DNA of 64,000 nt, taken from positions 1,116,001 to 1,180,000 of the forward strand of contig NZ_CP040442.1 in NCBI RefSeq assembly GCF_015191005.1, given 5' to 3'. The translations under genes were made by a program, and so were the position numbers. The number at the start of each line of letters is the position of its first letter. Position 1 is the stretch's first letter. Below are positions 28,380-36,539 of this stretch, piece after piece. This DNA is from Kaistella flava (ex Peng et al. 2021). Lineage in GTDB: Bacteria; Bacteroidota; Bacteroidia; Flavobacteriales; Weeksellaceae. The notes under the pieces were generated by a model. The model saw nothing but the letters and a program-made list of their open reading frames with translations. It was not told the DNA's origin and did not search any database.

Positions 28380-28573
28380 CTGTGCAGATAGAATGCATAT
28401 ATCATGTTTTACTTTGCAATAGAAATCAACGAAACAAATCATCAGGAGATTCTGCAAATGCGGGACACCAACCGAGAGTTAACCCTCCGCGGTGGTATAG
28501 AATGAGGGCGACCTGCCAAAATAAAAGGTTATATCCCAACAATTTCAGCCAAAACCTCCTGTTCATTATTTCG
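28380..28573 (+). ncRNA. structured RNA-like element, copy 2
   Basis: Diverged direct repeat of 27283-27480. Hairpin A has changed sequence but keeps pairing: TTCTGC (28450-28455) / GCGGGA (28460-28465), including two G-U pairs. Hairpin B ACCAACCG (28467-28474) / CGGTGGT (28490-28496) is identical. The pseudoknot is longer here: CCCTC (28483-28487) / GAGGG (28504-28508). The closing stem uses CAGGAG (28443-28448) / CTCCTG (28556-28561) and CGAAA (28430-28434) / TTTCG (28569-28573). Compensatory change with preserved pairing supports a selected RNA. It ends 20 nt before the ATG at 28593. Confidence 0.62.
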
Positions 28574-28592
28574 ATTTTAAAATTAAAATCCT

Positions 28593-29252
28593 ATGAGAAA
28601 CAGTATTATCTATTTTGAAAACAACGACAGAATCGTCGTAGGTAATATTTCCATCAGCATGCCGACTTTGGTGGAATTACAAATACTCTCACCTTTTAAT
28701 GGTTTAGTGCTACAACGAATACCGGAAGATTCAAAAGAATTTAATGACGAAGAACAGAATTCTGCAGGTCAGGATTTGATTCAGAAATGTTTTGAAATTT
28801 CAGCGATTATTCAAGAGCATAATAAAATCATCAGAAAAGATTTTCTGCAACTGCTGACCAATCTGGAAAACTTTAATAATGGCAAAAGCGAAATCTACAT
28901 TCGTAATAGAGATGAACTTTTAGGCGTTTTTATGCGGGCTCATTTTCCTGATTTTAATGACGGAGAAAATTCTAATATCAACTTTAGCGAAGGCATCTTT
29001 ACTTTTCTTTCCCAATATTTCATCAGCAATGGTAAATGTGCAGATCTGGAAATCACTACAACTTTTACGACTAATCCCAAACCACCTTGTTTTAGTGATC
29101 TTGAACAGCAACTGAAAGAATATCTGGCGAAACCTTTTGAAGAGAAACTCTTTCTTCTTGCACAACAAAGTATGAATAAAAGAAAAGGCCATTACGACTG
29201 GTTTCTGATGCAGGAATTTATCGAAAATAATGAAAACCATATTCAAGATTAA
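28593..29252 (+). CDS. hypothetical protein of the local P-F/Y paralogue family
   Basis: 219 aa. The N-terminus carries NISISMPTLVELQILSPFNG, which aligns with IEVIYPYP, EIIFPFP, KILYPF and LKLLFPYQ in neighbouring genes. The middle is helical (QDLIQKCFEISAIIQEHNKIIRKDFLQLL). No signal peptide, membrane helix or catalytic motif is seen. It follows RNA element copy 2 by 20 nt, in the same geometry as the 27496 gene after copy 1, and precedes the next paralogue by 29 nt. Confidence 0.7.
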   Translation: MRNSIIYFENNDRIVVGNISISMPTLVELQILSPFNGLVLQRIPEDSKEFNDEEQNSAGQDLIQKCFEISAIIQEHNKIIRKDFLQLLTNLENFNNGKSEIYIRNRDELLGVFMRAHFPDFNDGENSNINFSEGIFTFLSQYFISNGKCADLEITTTFTTNPKPPCFSDLEQQLKEYLAKPFEEKLFLLAQQSMNKRKGHYDWFLMQEFIENNENHIQD

Positions 29253-29281
29253 AATACAATAACTAAAAAAACCCAACTGAT

Positions 29282-30178
29282 ATGTGTGTTATTTACCAAT
29301 TTTCGCGTGAAGAAAATAATATTATTTTTAATATTGAAAATTACATTGAACATCACTTTTATGGTGAAATTATCTTTCCATTTCCCAACATCAAGTTCTA
29401 TTATTTTACTGAAGAGCATTATTTCCTTCCATACAATATTGAAGAACATGTAAAGGAATATGTAGGAAATCTGATCTCTATTTTAGAAGATATTGCAATA
29501 AATATCGAATATATAAAAGAAATTTCTGCAAAATTTTGCCAGTATAACAAGCATTCTGAAGATGGAAAAAATAATATTCGAAGAATTGTAATAGATCCAT
29601 TTATTGAAAACACGATCAATAAATTTCCTTTCCAAAATGTAGGACTTACATTCAAGCAAAGTCTCGCGGAAGCAATATTTAAAGTTCTTATAAAAAATCC
29701 TTACTACAGCATAAGAAATAAAGAAATTCAACACGAAGATATATTTGAAGATATTTTGAGTGAATATAAATACATCATTAATTTAGATGGAGAAGAGAAT
29801 TGGAGCATTTATCCTAAACTGCACGAAAGGTTTTTTGAAGAAATGGGAGAAGATTGCAAATTGCTAAAAATGCTTCAAACGAATCACAAAAACACCAGAA
29901 TTCCTGATGAATATTTGGAACAAAGTGGGATCGATGAGTATCTCAACAAGGAAGACGGTAAACTTCCATTATTTATAGGGACACAATTTGGTATTTCACC
30001 GAAAATCATACCCGAACTGATAAAAAGAATGGAGGGACAGAAAGTTGTTTTTCTAAATAAATCACAATTATCCGGATATGAACATTCTATGGATTTAAAA
30101 CTGATTAAGAATGGCGAATTTAAAACACTTAAGAAAATTACAAGAGAACAAATTGAAAATATAAACTATGAGTTGTAA
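29282..30178 (+). CDS. hypothetical protein, 298 aa, paralogue of the next gene
   Basis: N-terminal signature IIFNIENYIEHHFYGEIIFPFPN, helical middle, and a distinct C-terminal module: DEYLNKEDGKLPLFIGTQ...MEGQKVVF...LKLIKNGEF. The same module recurs in the following 301-aa protein, so the two are clear tandem paralogues. A cytosolic protein of unknown function. It overlaps the next gene by 11 nt, which supports co-translation. Confidence 0.75.
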   Translation: MCVIYQFSREENNIIFNIENYIEHHFYGEIIFPFPNIKFYYFTEEHYFLPYNIEEHVKEYVGNLISILEDIAINIEYIKEISAKFCQYNKHSEDGKNNIRRIVIDPFIENTINKFPFQNVGLTFKQSLAEAIFKVLIKNPYYSIRNKEIQHEDIFEDILSEYKYIINLDGEENWSIYPKLHERFFEEMGEDCKLLKMLQTNHKNTRIPDEYLEQSGIDEYLNKEDGKLPLFIGTQFGISPKIIPELIKRMEGQKVVFLNKSQLSGYEHSMDLKLIKNGEFKTLKKITREQIENINYEL

Positions 30179-31073
30179 TGCGGTAAAGAATAGTGAATAT
30201 CACTCAAATAAGGAAGGTGAAGACAACAGTCACTTATACGAAATGATATCCGAGGGACAAACAATACTATTTAGAATTGATGAGTACTCACCCCATTTTT
30301 TTCAGGGTAAAATCCTCTATCCTTTCACTTTTAAGTTCGATAGTTATTCAGAACAAACATACCATTTTTTGAATTTTAAAGACAGATTAATAGTCTTTGT
30401 CAACAAAATGATTTCTTCGCTCAACGAAATATATAACTCCTTAGAAGTATTAAAGAAAGATTACGGGATTTTTTGTTTTTACAATAATGATTTGGAAAAA
30501 AGCAAAGAAGTTATTAAGCAGTATTTAATCGAAAGATTCAAATGGGTTAACACTTGTTCTTTTACGCACAAAAATCTAGGAGACACCTTTCTTCACAGCG
30601 TTTTGGATTCATTATATGAATATCTCATTGACGAACAACAATTTAAATTTAAGAGGGACCATTCGGAATTTGAAGTGACCGTAAGCAATTTTGTTACGCA
30701 ACACAGCAATATTTCATTTATAAATCCGGACTTCAGTACAATCTTCGGTCACACTTTGGTTCATGAATTTTACAAAGAGTCAGGTTGTAAAAACATAATA
30801 TTTAAAACAATTGAATCTACCTGGAATCTGGTAGCAGAAGAATACACTGAAAAATGCACAATCGATGAATATATGCTTGAAGAAGAAAATAAACTGCCCC
30901 TAATTATAAGCAGTATGAATTATCCATCGCCGAAATTAACTGATGATTTTGTGGAATTAATGGAAGGACGTGAAGTTGCACTTTACATCATTTCTGGTGT
31001 TGATCGTATTGCGGATACGCTGCAGTTGTGTAGAATAATAGATGGTGAATTTATGTTGATTAAAAGAAAATAA
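30168..31073 (+). CDS. hypothetical protein, 301 aa, tandem paralogue
   Basis: N-terminus ILFRIDEYSPHFFQGKILYPFTF and C-terminus IDEYMLEEENKLPLIISSM...MEGREVALYI...CRIIDGEF match the preceding protein segment by segment, at low but co-linear identity. The middle differs more, which suggests diversification around conserved ends. The start overlaps the previous stop by 11 nt. No known domain can be named. Confidence 0.75.
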   Translation: MSCNAVKNSEYHSNKEGEDNSHLYEMISEGQTILFRIDEYSPHFFQGKILYPFTFKFDSYSEQTYHFLNFKDRLIVFVNKMISSLNEIYNSLEVLKKDYGIFCFYNNDLEKSKEVIKQYLIERFKWVNTCSFTHKNLGDTFLHSVLDSLYEYLIDEQQFKFKRDHSEFEVTVSNFVTQHSNISFINPDFSTIFGHTLVHEFYKESGCKNIIFKTIESTWNLVAEEYTEKCTIDEYMLEEENKLPLIISSMNYPSPKLTDDFVELMEGREVALYIISGVDRIADTLQLCRIIDGEFMLIKRK

Positions 31074-31135
31074 TTAATCATCAATTTTAAAATTAAGACA
31101 ACGGTTTAATCTAATCTAAAAACATTGAAAAAGAT

Positions 31136-31669
31136 ATGGCAACTAAAACAATAGGTCAGGTTTATAAGCAAAATGTAGAAATTTCTCCAAAAGAATATCT
31201 TGAAGTTTATGCAGTTGATGAATCTTCACATGAAGATTTCATTGATCTTAAACTTTTATTTCCGTACCAGGATTACGGTTCAGAATTCTTTGTTGAGGGA
31301 GGTTTCGATGCAGAAGAAAGAGTGAAAGTCATCCGAGACATGATGGAAGGATTGGTTCTGGGTTTAGATGTTTTAGACAGAGGTCGGGAAAGTTTTAATT
31401 TTAAATTCCACTATGAATCAGATCTTAATAAAACCACCAATGAGACCGGTCGAATTCTGCTTCACGAACAATATCTTACCCGAATTAACAAAGCAATGTG
31501 TTTAAATATTTTACCTGAATATATTAGTAAAAGTTTATTACAGAAAAACAGAGAAATTGCAGTTGAATTATTGCATAAAAATCAAATTCCTAATAAAAGT
31601 AAATTTGGTAAAGATGCTTTCAGATTTATTATTTCAAAGATGACAGATAAAATAATTACGTTGGTTTAA
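31136..31669 (+). CDS. hypothetical protein of the local P-F/Y paralogue family
   Basis: 177 aa. The N-terminus VYKQNVEISPKEYLEVYAVDE...IDLKLLFPYQDYGSEFF again carries the family signature. It is followed by a helical stretch (ERVKVIRDMMEGLVLGLDVLD). It lacks the LPL..MEG C-terminal module of the two preceding genes. A 62-nt gap to the previous gene contains no terminator, so it is probably in the same unit. Function is unknown. Confidence 0.7.
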   Translation: MATKTIGQVYKQNVEISPKEYLEVYAVDESSHEDFIDLKLLFPYQDYGSEFFVEGGFDAEERVKVIRDMMEGLVLGLDVLDRGRESFNFKFHYESDLNKTTNETGRILLHEQYLTRINKAMCLNILPEYISKSLLQKNREIAVELLHKNQIPNKSKFGKDAFRFIISKMTDKIITLV

Positions 31670-31693
31670 AGCGTAATCAAAAACAAACATATA

Positions 31694-31945
31694 ATGATAA
31701 AACAGGAACAACTTTGGAAGCATCGTCTGGCTGCACAAACCGATGAAGAACTTATCAAAAGTTTCAACAAGGAAGTGTGTAATCCTGGTTGGACAACTGC
31801 ACGTGGAACCTACCTTCATCTGATGAGAAACGAATTTAGGAACAGAAGTTTCGATAGCAGTTTAATCATCAACGAAAACACTTTTAAACTTGCTAAAAAA
31901 ATCGTTATACGGAATAATATTGTTGTCTATAGAGAGGATTTATAA
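31694..31945 (+). CDS. small hypothetical protein, 83 aa
   Basis: Begins 24 nt after the preceding stop, on the same strand, so it is probably the last gene of the paralogue operon. The sequence is helical and basic (LWKHRLAAQTDEELIKSFNKEV, TYLHLMRNEFRNRSF). It has no recognisable domain and shows no convincing similarity to its neighbours. Confidence 0.6.
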   Translation: MIKQEQLWKHRLAAQTDEELIKSFNKEVCNPGWTTARGTYLHLMRNEFRNRSFDSSLIINENTFKLAKKIVIRNNIVVYREDL

Positions 31946-32280
31946 TAGTGGCATTTGAAATTTTAAAAAGCAAGTTTACCATTAAAAATAACAGAGAATG
32001 TTGTCGGGATTCAACTAGTATAAAGGTTAATAATAACTCCTAATCTATTTTTATAAAATCAATAATCTCCAAAATTTTTTGTGAGGGCATGTTTTATTTA
32101 GCTCTATTAGATATTTGGATTTGCAATACGTTTGTAATGAAGGCACAAAGACACTAATTTTTGTTTTAAAATATTGCGTAAGGCAAGTTTTAGATAATAT
32201 AAAATTAATTTCTACCTGTAATTTGTATTAATACGTCTACATCCATATGATTTGCGTTAACCGTGCGCCAATTATATGAT
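31946..32280. other. 335-nt AT-rich intergenic region
   Basis: Between the end of the paralogue cluster and a convergent gene. I see no open frame of note, no strong terminator hairpin and no repeat shared with the rest of the window. Confidence 0.6.
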
Positions 32281-33087
32281 TTAGTTTACCACTGCAAATT
32301 CAAACCAAATAGGAATATGATCCGAGATTTTTCTAGCATCCTCCAGCGAATTGAAATTTTTGTAAAAGTGAATAACTCCTGAATTGAGATGTTTGATTTT
32401 AGCCGCATTGAAATACATATTATCAAATTCTGAGGCTAAACATAAATCCTCTCGACATTCCTTTTTCAATGATGTTTTTTGGTTCATTAATATCGATCGA
32501 TAACCCATCTTCTTTAAAGGATTGAAAACCGTATGTGATTGCGGACAATTGAAATCACCCGCAAAAATCAAGTTTAAGTTAGGATATTCATGGGGCAAAA
32601 ACTTAAAGTACTTAATTTCAGTTTCCGGTTGTCTATTTTTAGTAATCGCATGAAAATTAACTACAGTGAACTGTTTGCCCTCATATTGAAAAGTACAGAA
32701 GTAGGGCTCTCTATCAATCTCTAAATGGAATTTTCGTTCAAGCCAAGCTTTTCCTATTTTCTTGACTTTACTTGTTTTCCAGATAAACGCATAGCGTTCC
32801 GTTTTGTAGGCGCTGCTACTCGTTGGGTCACTAATGGTATAATCCCATTTAGCTCCTTTACGATTCAATTCATCTGCTAATCTAGCCACTGTTTGCGCTC
32901 CACCATAACCCGCTACAACTTCCTGTATAGCTATAATATCATAGTTTTTTACGGTTTCGGCAACATAAGTGATCGTAAAATCTGATTTTGATTTGCCTAG
33001 GTTTTCGATGTTCCAAGAGAGGAGTTTGATTTGGGCGTTAAGGATTGTTATAAAAAATAGAAAGCAGATTGAAATAGCAATTTTCAT
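32281..33087 (-). CDS. secreted endonuclease/exonuclease/phosphatase-family protein
   Basis: 268 aa. The N-terminus is a signal peptide (MKIAISICFLFFITILNAQ). The EEP-fold motifs follow in order: LLSWNIENLG, IIAIQEVVAG (catalytic Glu), TVVNFHAIT, LIFAGDFNCPQS (Asp and Asn of the active site) and ISDHIPIWFEF (terminal Asp-His). The family hydrolyses phosphodiesters in nucleic acids or lipids with a divalent metal. Export suggests action on extracellular DNA or periplasmic substrate. It lies 115 nt downstream of the peptidase operon on the same strand and may be an independent unit. Confidence 0.88.
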   Translation of the reverse strand: MKIAISICFLFFITILNAQIKLLSWNIENLGKSKSDFTITYVAETVKNYDIIAIQEVVAGYGGAQTVARLADELNRKGAKWDYTISDPTSSSAYKTERYAFIWKTSKVKKIGKAWLERKFHLEIDREPYFCTFQYEGKQFTVVNFHAITKNRQPETEIKYFKFLPHEYPNLNLIFAGDFNCPQSHTVFNPLKKMGYRSILMNQKTSLKKECREDLCLASEFDNMYFNAAKIKHLNSGVIHFYKNFNSLEDARKISDHIPIWFEFAVVN

Positions 33088-33202
33088 TAATCAATTATTT
33101 TTTGTAGTTGCTCATTTAGTCTTAAAAACTCGGAAATTATAAAAACAAAATCTTCGATTAGCGTTAAAGCAGTTTACGTCTTTGCTGACGATTAATAATA
33201 CA

Positions 33203-36200
33203 CTATAAATTAAACCTCGCAATATCCTCAACATTTTCAATAGCCGCTACCTGAATTGCCACATATTTCTTCTTGTTGTCGCTTCTGAAAGTTAAAATTG
33301 GATTTATCGCCGCATCCCTATGTCTTGCAAACTCGCTAAGCTTAGAATCTTCATTACTTGAAATTTTTTCGTGAATAACATAGTTTTGAATATTGATTGA
33401 GTTTGCGGTCTGCTTTATATTACAAAAAGGCATCGACACGTTTTGAATATTTCTTATTGTACTTTGGAGAACAGGAGCAGGTTCTAAATATGGATATTCT
33501 ACTCTGTTTTGAATGTAGTCTACAATACTCATTTCTAAAATCCCGTCGATATTTTCAGAGATATTTAGAAAATAATTTTTATATAAATCATTGTAAACCT
33601 GGTCAACATTATCGGAAGCCGGATCGTAGTCTCTGTGGAAAATAGTGGAGAAATTGATTAAGTTTCTTAGAAATTCAGATTTATTCATTTCCAAATAATG
33701 AAGCAGCGGCTCTTTTTTAATAACATTAATTACAAAATCAGGAGAATTGTATTCAATTTTATCAAGCTTTTTCTTACTCTCTATTTGCCATTCTTTAATT
33801 CTGGTGTAGTAGTTCGATATCGCTTTATATCTTCTAACTAAATTTTGCCTCATGCCATCGAAGGCTTCAAATAAATTATCTGCAGCTTCAAATGCGTACC
33901 TATCTTGCTCGCCAAATCTTGGTGTTGCAGTTACAGGTACGGGATTTTCTGATACCGTTTTTTTTCTGAATAATTGTACAACTCCGATTAATATTATAAT
34001 TACGCCGAGTCCTATTGCAATTAGCAATCCCGTATGTCCAAGATCTTTCTTTAAAGCTATTGCTGCTCTTATAAAGGTTGTTCCAATGACCATTATTAGA
34101 AGCCCCCACATTTTATTTTGAGGCTTTTTTATTACAATAGGTTCTTGTACTGAAACGTTAGGCGTCGCTACCATTAATTGGTCTAGTAATCTCCTTCTGA
34201 ATATTGGATCTTTTATTTGTTCAGAGTTTCTTTCATTTTGAAAAGCTAAATCATCATAAGCTATCTTCACTTCCTTTAATTCTCTTTTCTTAGCTCTCAA
34301 TTGATATTCGACGATTAATTTTCTTCTTATAGTTGCATCTTTTAAAAATGAAAAGTTTGAATTTTCATCATAGGTGAATTTTTCATAAGACAGATCTACT
34401 ATTTCGGTAATTACAAAGGCTTCATGGCAGAATTTTGGATTTGCTATATAATCGTATGGAGCGTAGCCATATCCTCTATCACCAAATTCTTCACCCCAAC
34501 TATTTCGTATTTTAAAGAGTTTCTCTTCGTCATTATAACCAACAACAAGTAAAGCATGATTACCATGTTGTTCATATTCTGCTTCATTAATCAAAGGGAA
34601 AGGAATAATTCCCGAGGCATCTTGAGGGTAAAAGGATTCAAAAATTTTCAGACCAATAATAACCGGATGCCCATTGGCAATAGCATGTTTGAAATCTGTT
34701 TCGGTGATGTTAATTCGACTGGCTTTACTGACTACTTGATGCTTAGCTTCTGAGTAAGCATCGTCTGTTGGTAGTTGGCTGAAAGATTCAGTATCGTATG
34801 GATACATTTTAGTATAACAGGCACCTTTTTCTTTTACAGCATGGATGGCATTAACAAGGGTAGCTCCACTATCATTATTTATATTTCCATTGAGTTCTCT
34901 GGAATTATAATAAATAAAAAGTTCACTGATGTTAACATTTTTTCTATTTCTCTGTGCAAAAAATTCGTATACCGTTGAGATCGGAAAGGCTGTACAACTC
35001 TTTAGGTCTCCTTGATTTTTAACGGCAGATAAATACATCGACAAATCAAGACTAGTCGGAATATTTTCATCTGGATAGGTATAAAATTCATCGCTGGGAT
35101 TGATCGGCGAAGGAATATAACCCGATGCATTAATTCTTTTTCCATCTAAACTAAAGGTTCCATTTTTAAATGATACATTTAAATTCCTGTATATTTCATT
35201 AGAAGTTTCTTCTAAATCGCGAAGAATTCTCTCTTCTCTTTTTATTCCCTGCGATAATTCAGTAATTGAATTTTTACGTGCTTTTTGTTCAGGATATTTG
35301 ACACGATCATTTTCTTCTAAATATTTATTAAAATAATTAATAACATCAAATTCCAGATCATTAATATCTAGGCGCTCACCAGACCAATTTATACCTTCCA
35401 GTTTGTTATCATCTTCACCCAATAAGTGTGCGAGTAAAGTTTTAGATTCACCAACTTTATACTCCTCATTAGTAATGAACTGTTCTAAAGTACCCTTGAA
35501 ATCACTAATATATTTTTTAGAGTTTAATGTTAACTCTCCACTATTATTTGAAGTATAAGGAAATGCCTCCAAGAATCGGGTGAAAAAGTTCTGATGGCTC
35601 TCAATAAATGGATTGCACTTCCGGTATAAATCTCTCAGTACAACGGCATCTTCGTCAAGAATTCCTTCATCTTCAAATTTATACTGTAAAATGGTGTGTT
35701 GAATCACATTTCGAAAAAGTACTTCGTTGAAATGAATAACTCCTACTCCAAAAATTTTTGATTTTCTCAGTATCGCACCTGATCTTTCTTTTAGCATTTC
35801 AAAAACGATAAATTCAGCAAGTGCAAAAGCCAACCATTCTGTATTTAAGTTTAAAATGACTTGACCAACATTTCGATCATCTAAATAATAAATATCTGTG
35901 AGTATCGAATCGTATTCTTGCGTCATTTCCGTTATGGAAATCAATTCTTGTTGTACACCTGAATAGTTTGATGATTTAGTGTTGTCTAATTCATACAAAA
36001 TCACAAAAAGTTTAACATCAACTCCTGAAATTTGTTCGCTATCTTTTAAAATTCTTATGGCTTCCAAAAGCAGTTTTAACTGAGATGTGGCTTCTTTATC
36101 ACAAATTGAAAAAATAATATTGACATCAATTGAACTACCAACGGTTTCATTTATTAAATTACTTAATCTTCGTACTTCACCATATAATTCCACGTCAAAC

Positions 36201-36409
36201 CAAACTTTAGTGTCATCATTATGCGATGGAACAAATTGATCTTGTGAAAGAGTGAAAAGTTTGTGACCTGTATCGCCCGACTCCATGGCCGCATTAAGGA
36301 TATGATTGTTGTAAAAATCAGGTTCATGATTTTTATAATGCAGATTAATTTTATCTACAAGTCGTTTCCCTTGTCGATTAATACCAATATTGATGGATGA
36401 AGAAGGCAT
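33203..36409 (-). CDS. papain-like (C1) cysteine peptidase fused to a large N-terminal region and two membrane helices
   Basis: 1068 aa, no signal peptide. Residues about 1-250 form an alpha/beta region similar in style to partners of tubulin-like proteins (INIGINRQGKRLVDKI..., VDVNIIFSICDKEATSQL). Residues about 455-690 are a papain-fold peptidase: NQGDLKSCTAFPIS with catalytic Cys near 472, GNHALLVVGYND with His near 616, and IRNSWGEEFGDRGYGY with Asn near 637. The papain CWAF context is CTAF here. Two membrane segments lie at about 765-785 and 793-815, and a 250-aa cytosolic tail follows. It is the last gene of a four-gene operon behind the tubulin-like gene. It may cleave a protein partner of the complex. 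Confidence 0.85.
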   Translation of the reverse strand: MPSSSINIGINRQGKRLVDKINLHYKNHEPDFYNNHILNAAMESGDTGHKLFTLSQDQFVPSHNDDTKVWFDVELYGEVRRLSNLINETVGSSIDVNIIFSICDKEATSQLKLLLEAIRILKDSEQISGVDVKLFVILYELDNTKSSNYSGVQQELISITEMTQEYDSILTDIYYLDDRNVGQVILNLNTEWLAFALAEFIVFEMLKERSGAILRKSKIFGVGVIHFNEVLFRNVIQHTILQYKFEDEGILDEDAVVLRDLYRKCNPFIESHQNFFTRFLEAFPYTSNNSGELTLNSKKYISDFKGTLEQFITNEEYKVGESKTLLAHLLGEDDNKLEGINWSGERLDINDLEFDVINYFNKYLEENDRVKYPEQKARKNSITELSQGIKREERILRDLEETSNEIYRNLNVSFKNGTFSLDGKRINASGYIPSPINPSDEFYTYPDENIPTSLDLSMYLSAVKNQGDLKSCTAFPISTVYEFFAQRNRKNVNISELFIYYNSRELNGNINNDSGATLVNAIHAVKEKGACYTKMYPYDTESFSQLPTDDAYSEAKHQVVSKASRINITETDFKHAIANGHPVIIGLKIFESFYPQDASGIIPFPLINEAEYEQHGNHALLVVGYNDEEKLFKIRNSWGEEFGDRGYGYAPYDYIANPKFCHEAFVITEIVDLSYEKFTYDENSNFSFLKDATIRRKLIVEYQLRAKKRELKEVKIAYDDLAFQNERNSEQIKDPIFRRRLLDQLMVATPNVSVQEPIVIKKPQNKMWGLLIMVIGTTFIRAAIALKKDLGHTGLLIAIGLGVIIILIGVVQLFRKKTVSENPVPVTATPRFGEQDRYAFEAADNLFEAFDGMRQNLVRRYKAISNYYTRIKEWQIESKKKLDKIEYNSPDFVINVIKKEPLLHYLEMNKSEFLRNLINFSTIFHRDYDPASDNVDQVYNDLYKNYFLNISENIDGILEMSIVDYIQNRVEYPYLEPAPVLQSTIRNIQNVSMPFCNIKQTANSINIQNYVIHEKISSNEDSKLSEFARHRDAAINPILTFRSDNKKKYVAIQVAAIENVEDIARFNL

Positions 36410-36539
36410 AAATTAAATGTTAAATTGAAACTTAGGTAGAAAAATGTGGTCTATGTAAAAAGTGATTTTCCGTTCAACAAGAATCAAATAAAGAATTTGA
36501 CCAATGGTGAACGGATTAATCACAATACAAATTTTTGTA

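Noticed and set aside
27283..28573. Retron or CRISPR reading of the two RNA repeats
   Set aside because: The long closing stem recalls retron a1/a2 ends, but no reverse transcriptase is nearby. Only two copies about 1.1 kb apart exist, which is not a CRISPR array.
32281..33087. Treating the EEP-fold nuclease as part of the tubulin-like operon
   Set aside because: A 115-nt gap and a self-standing signal-peptide gene give no positive sign of coupling.
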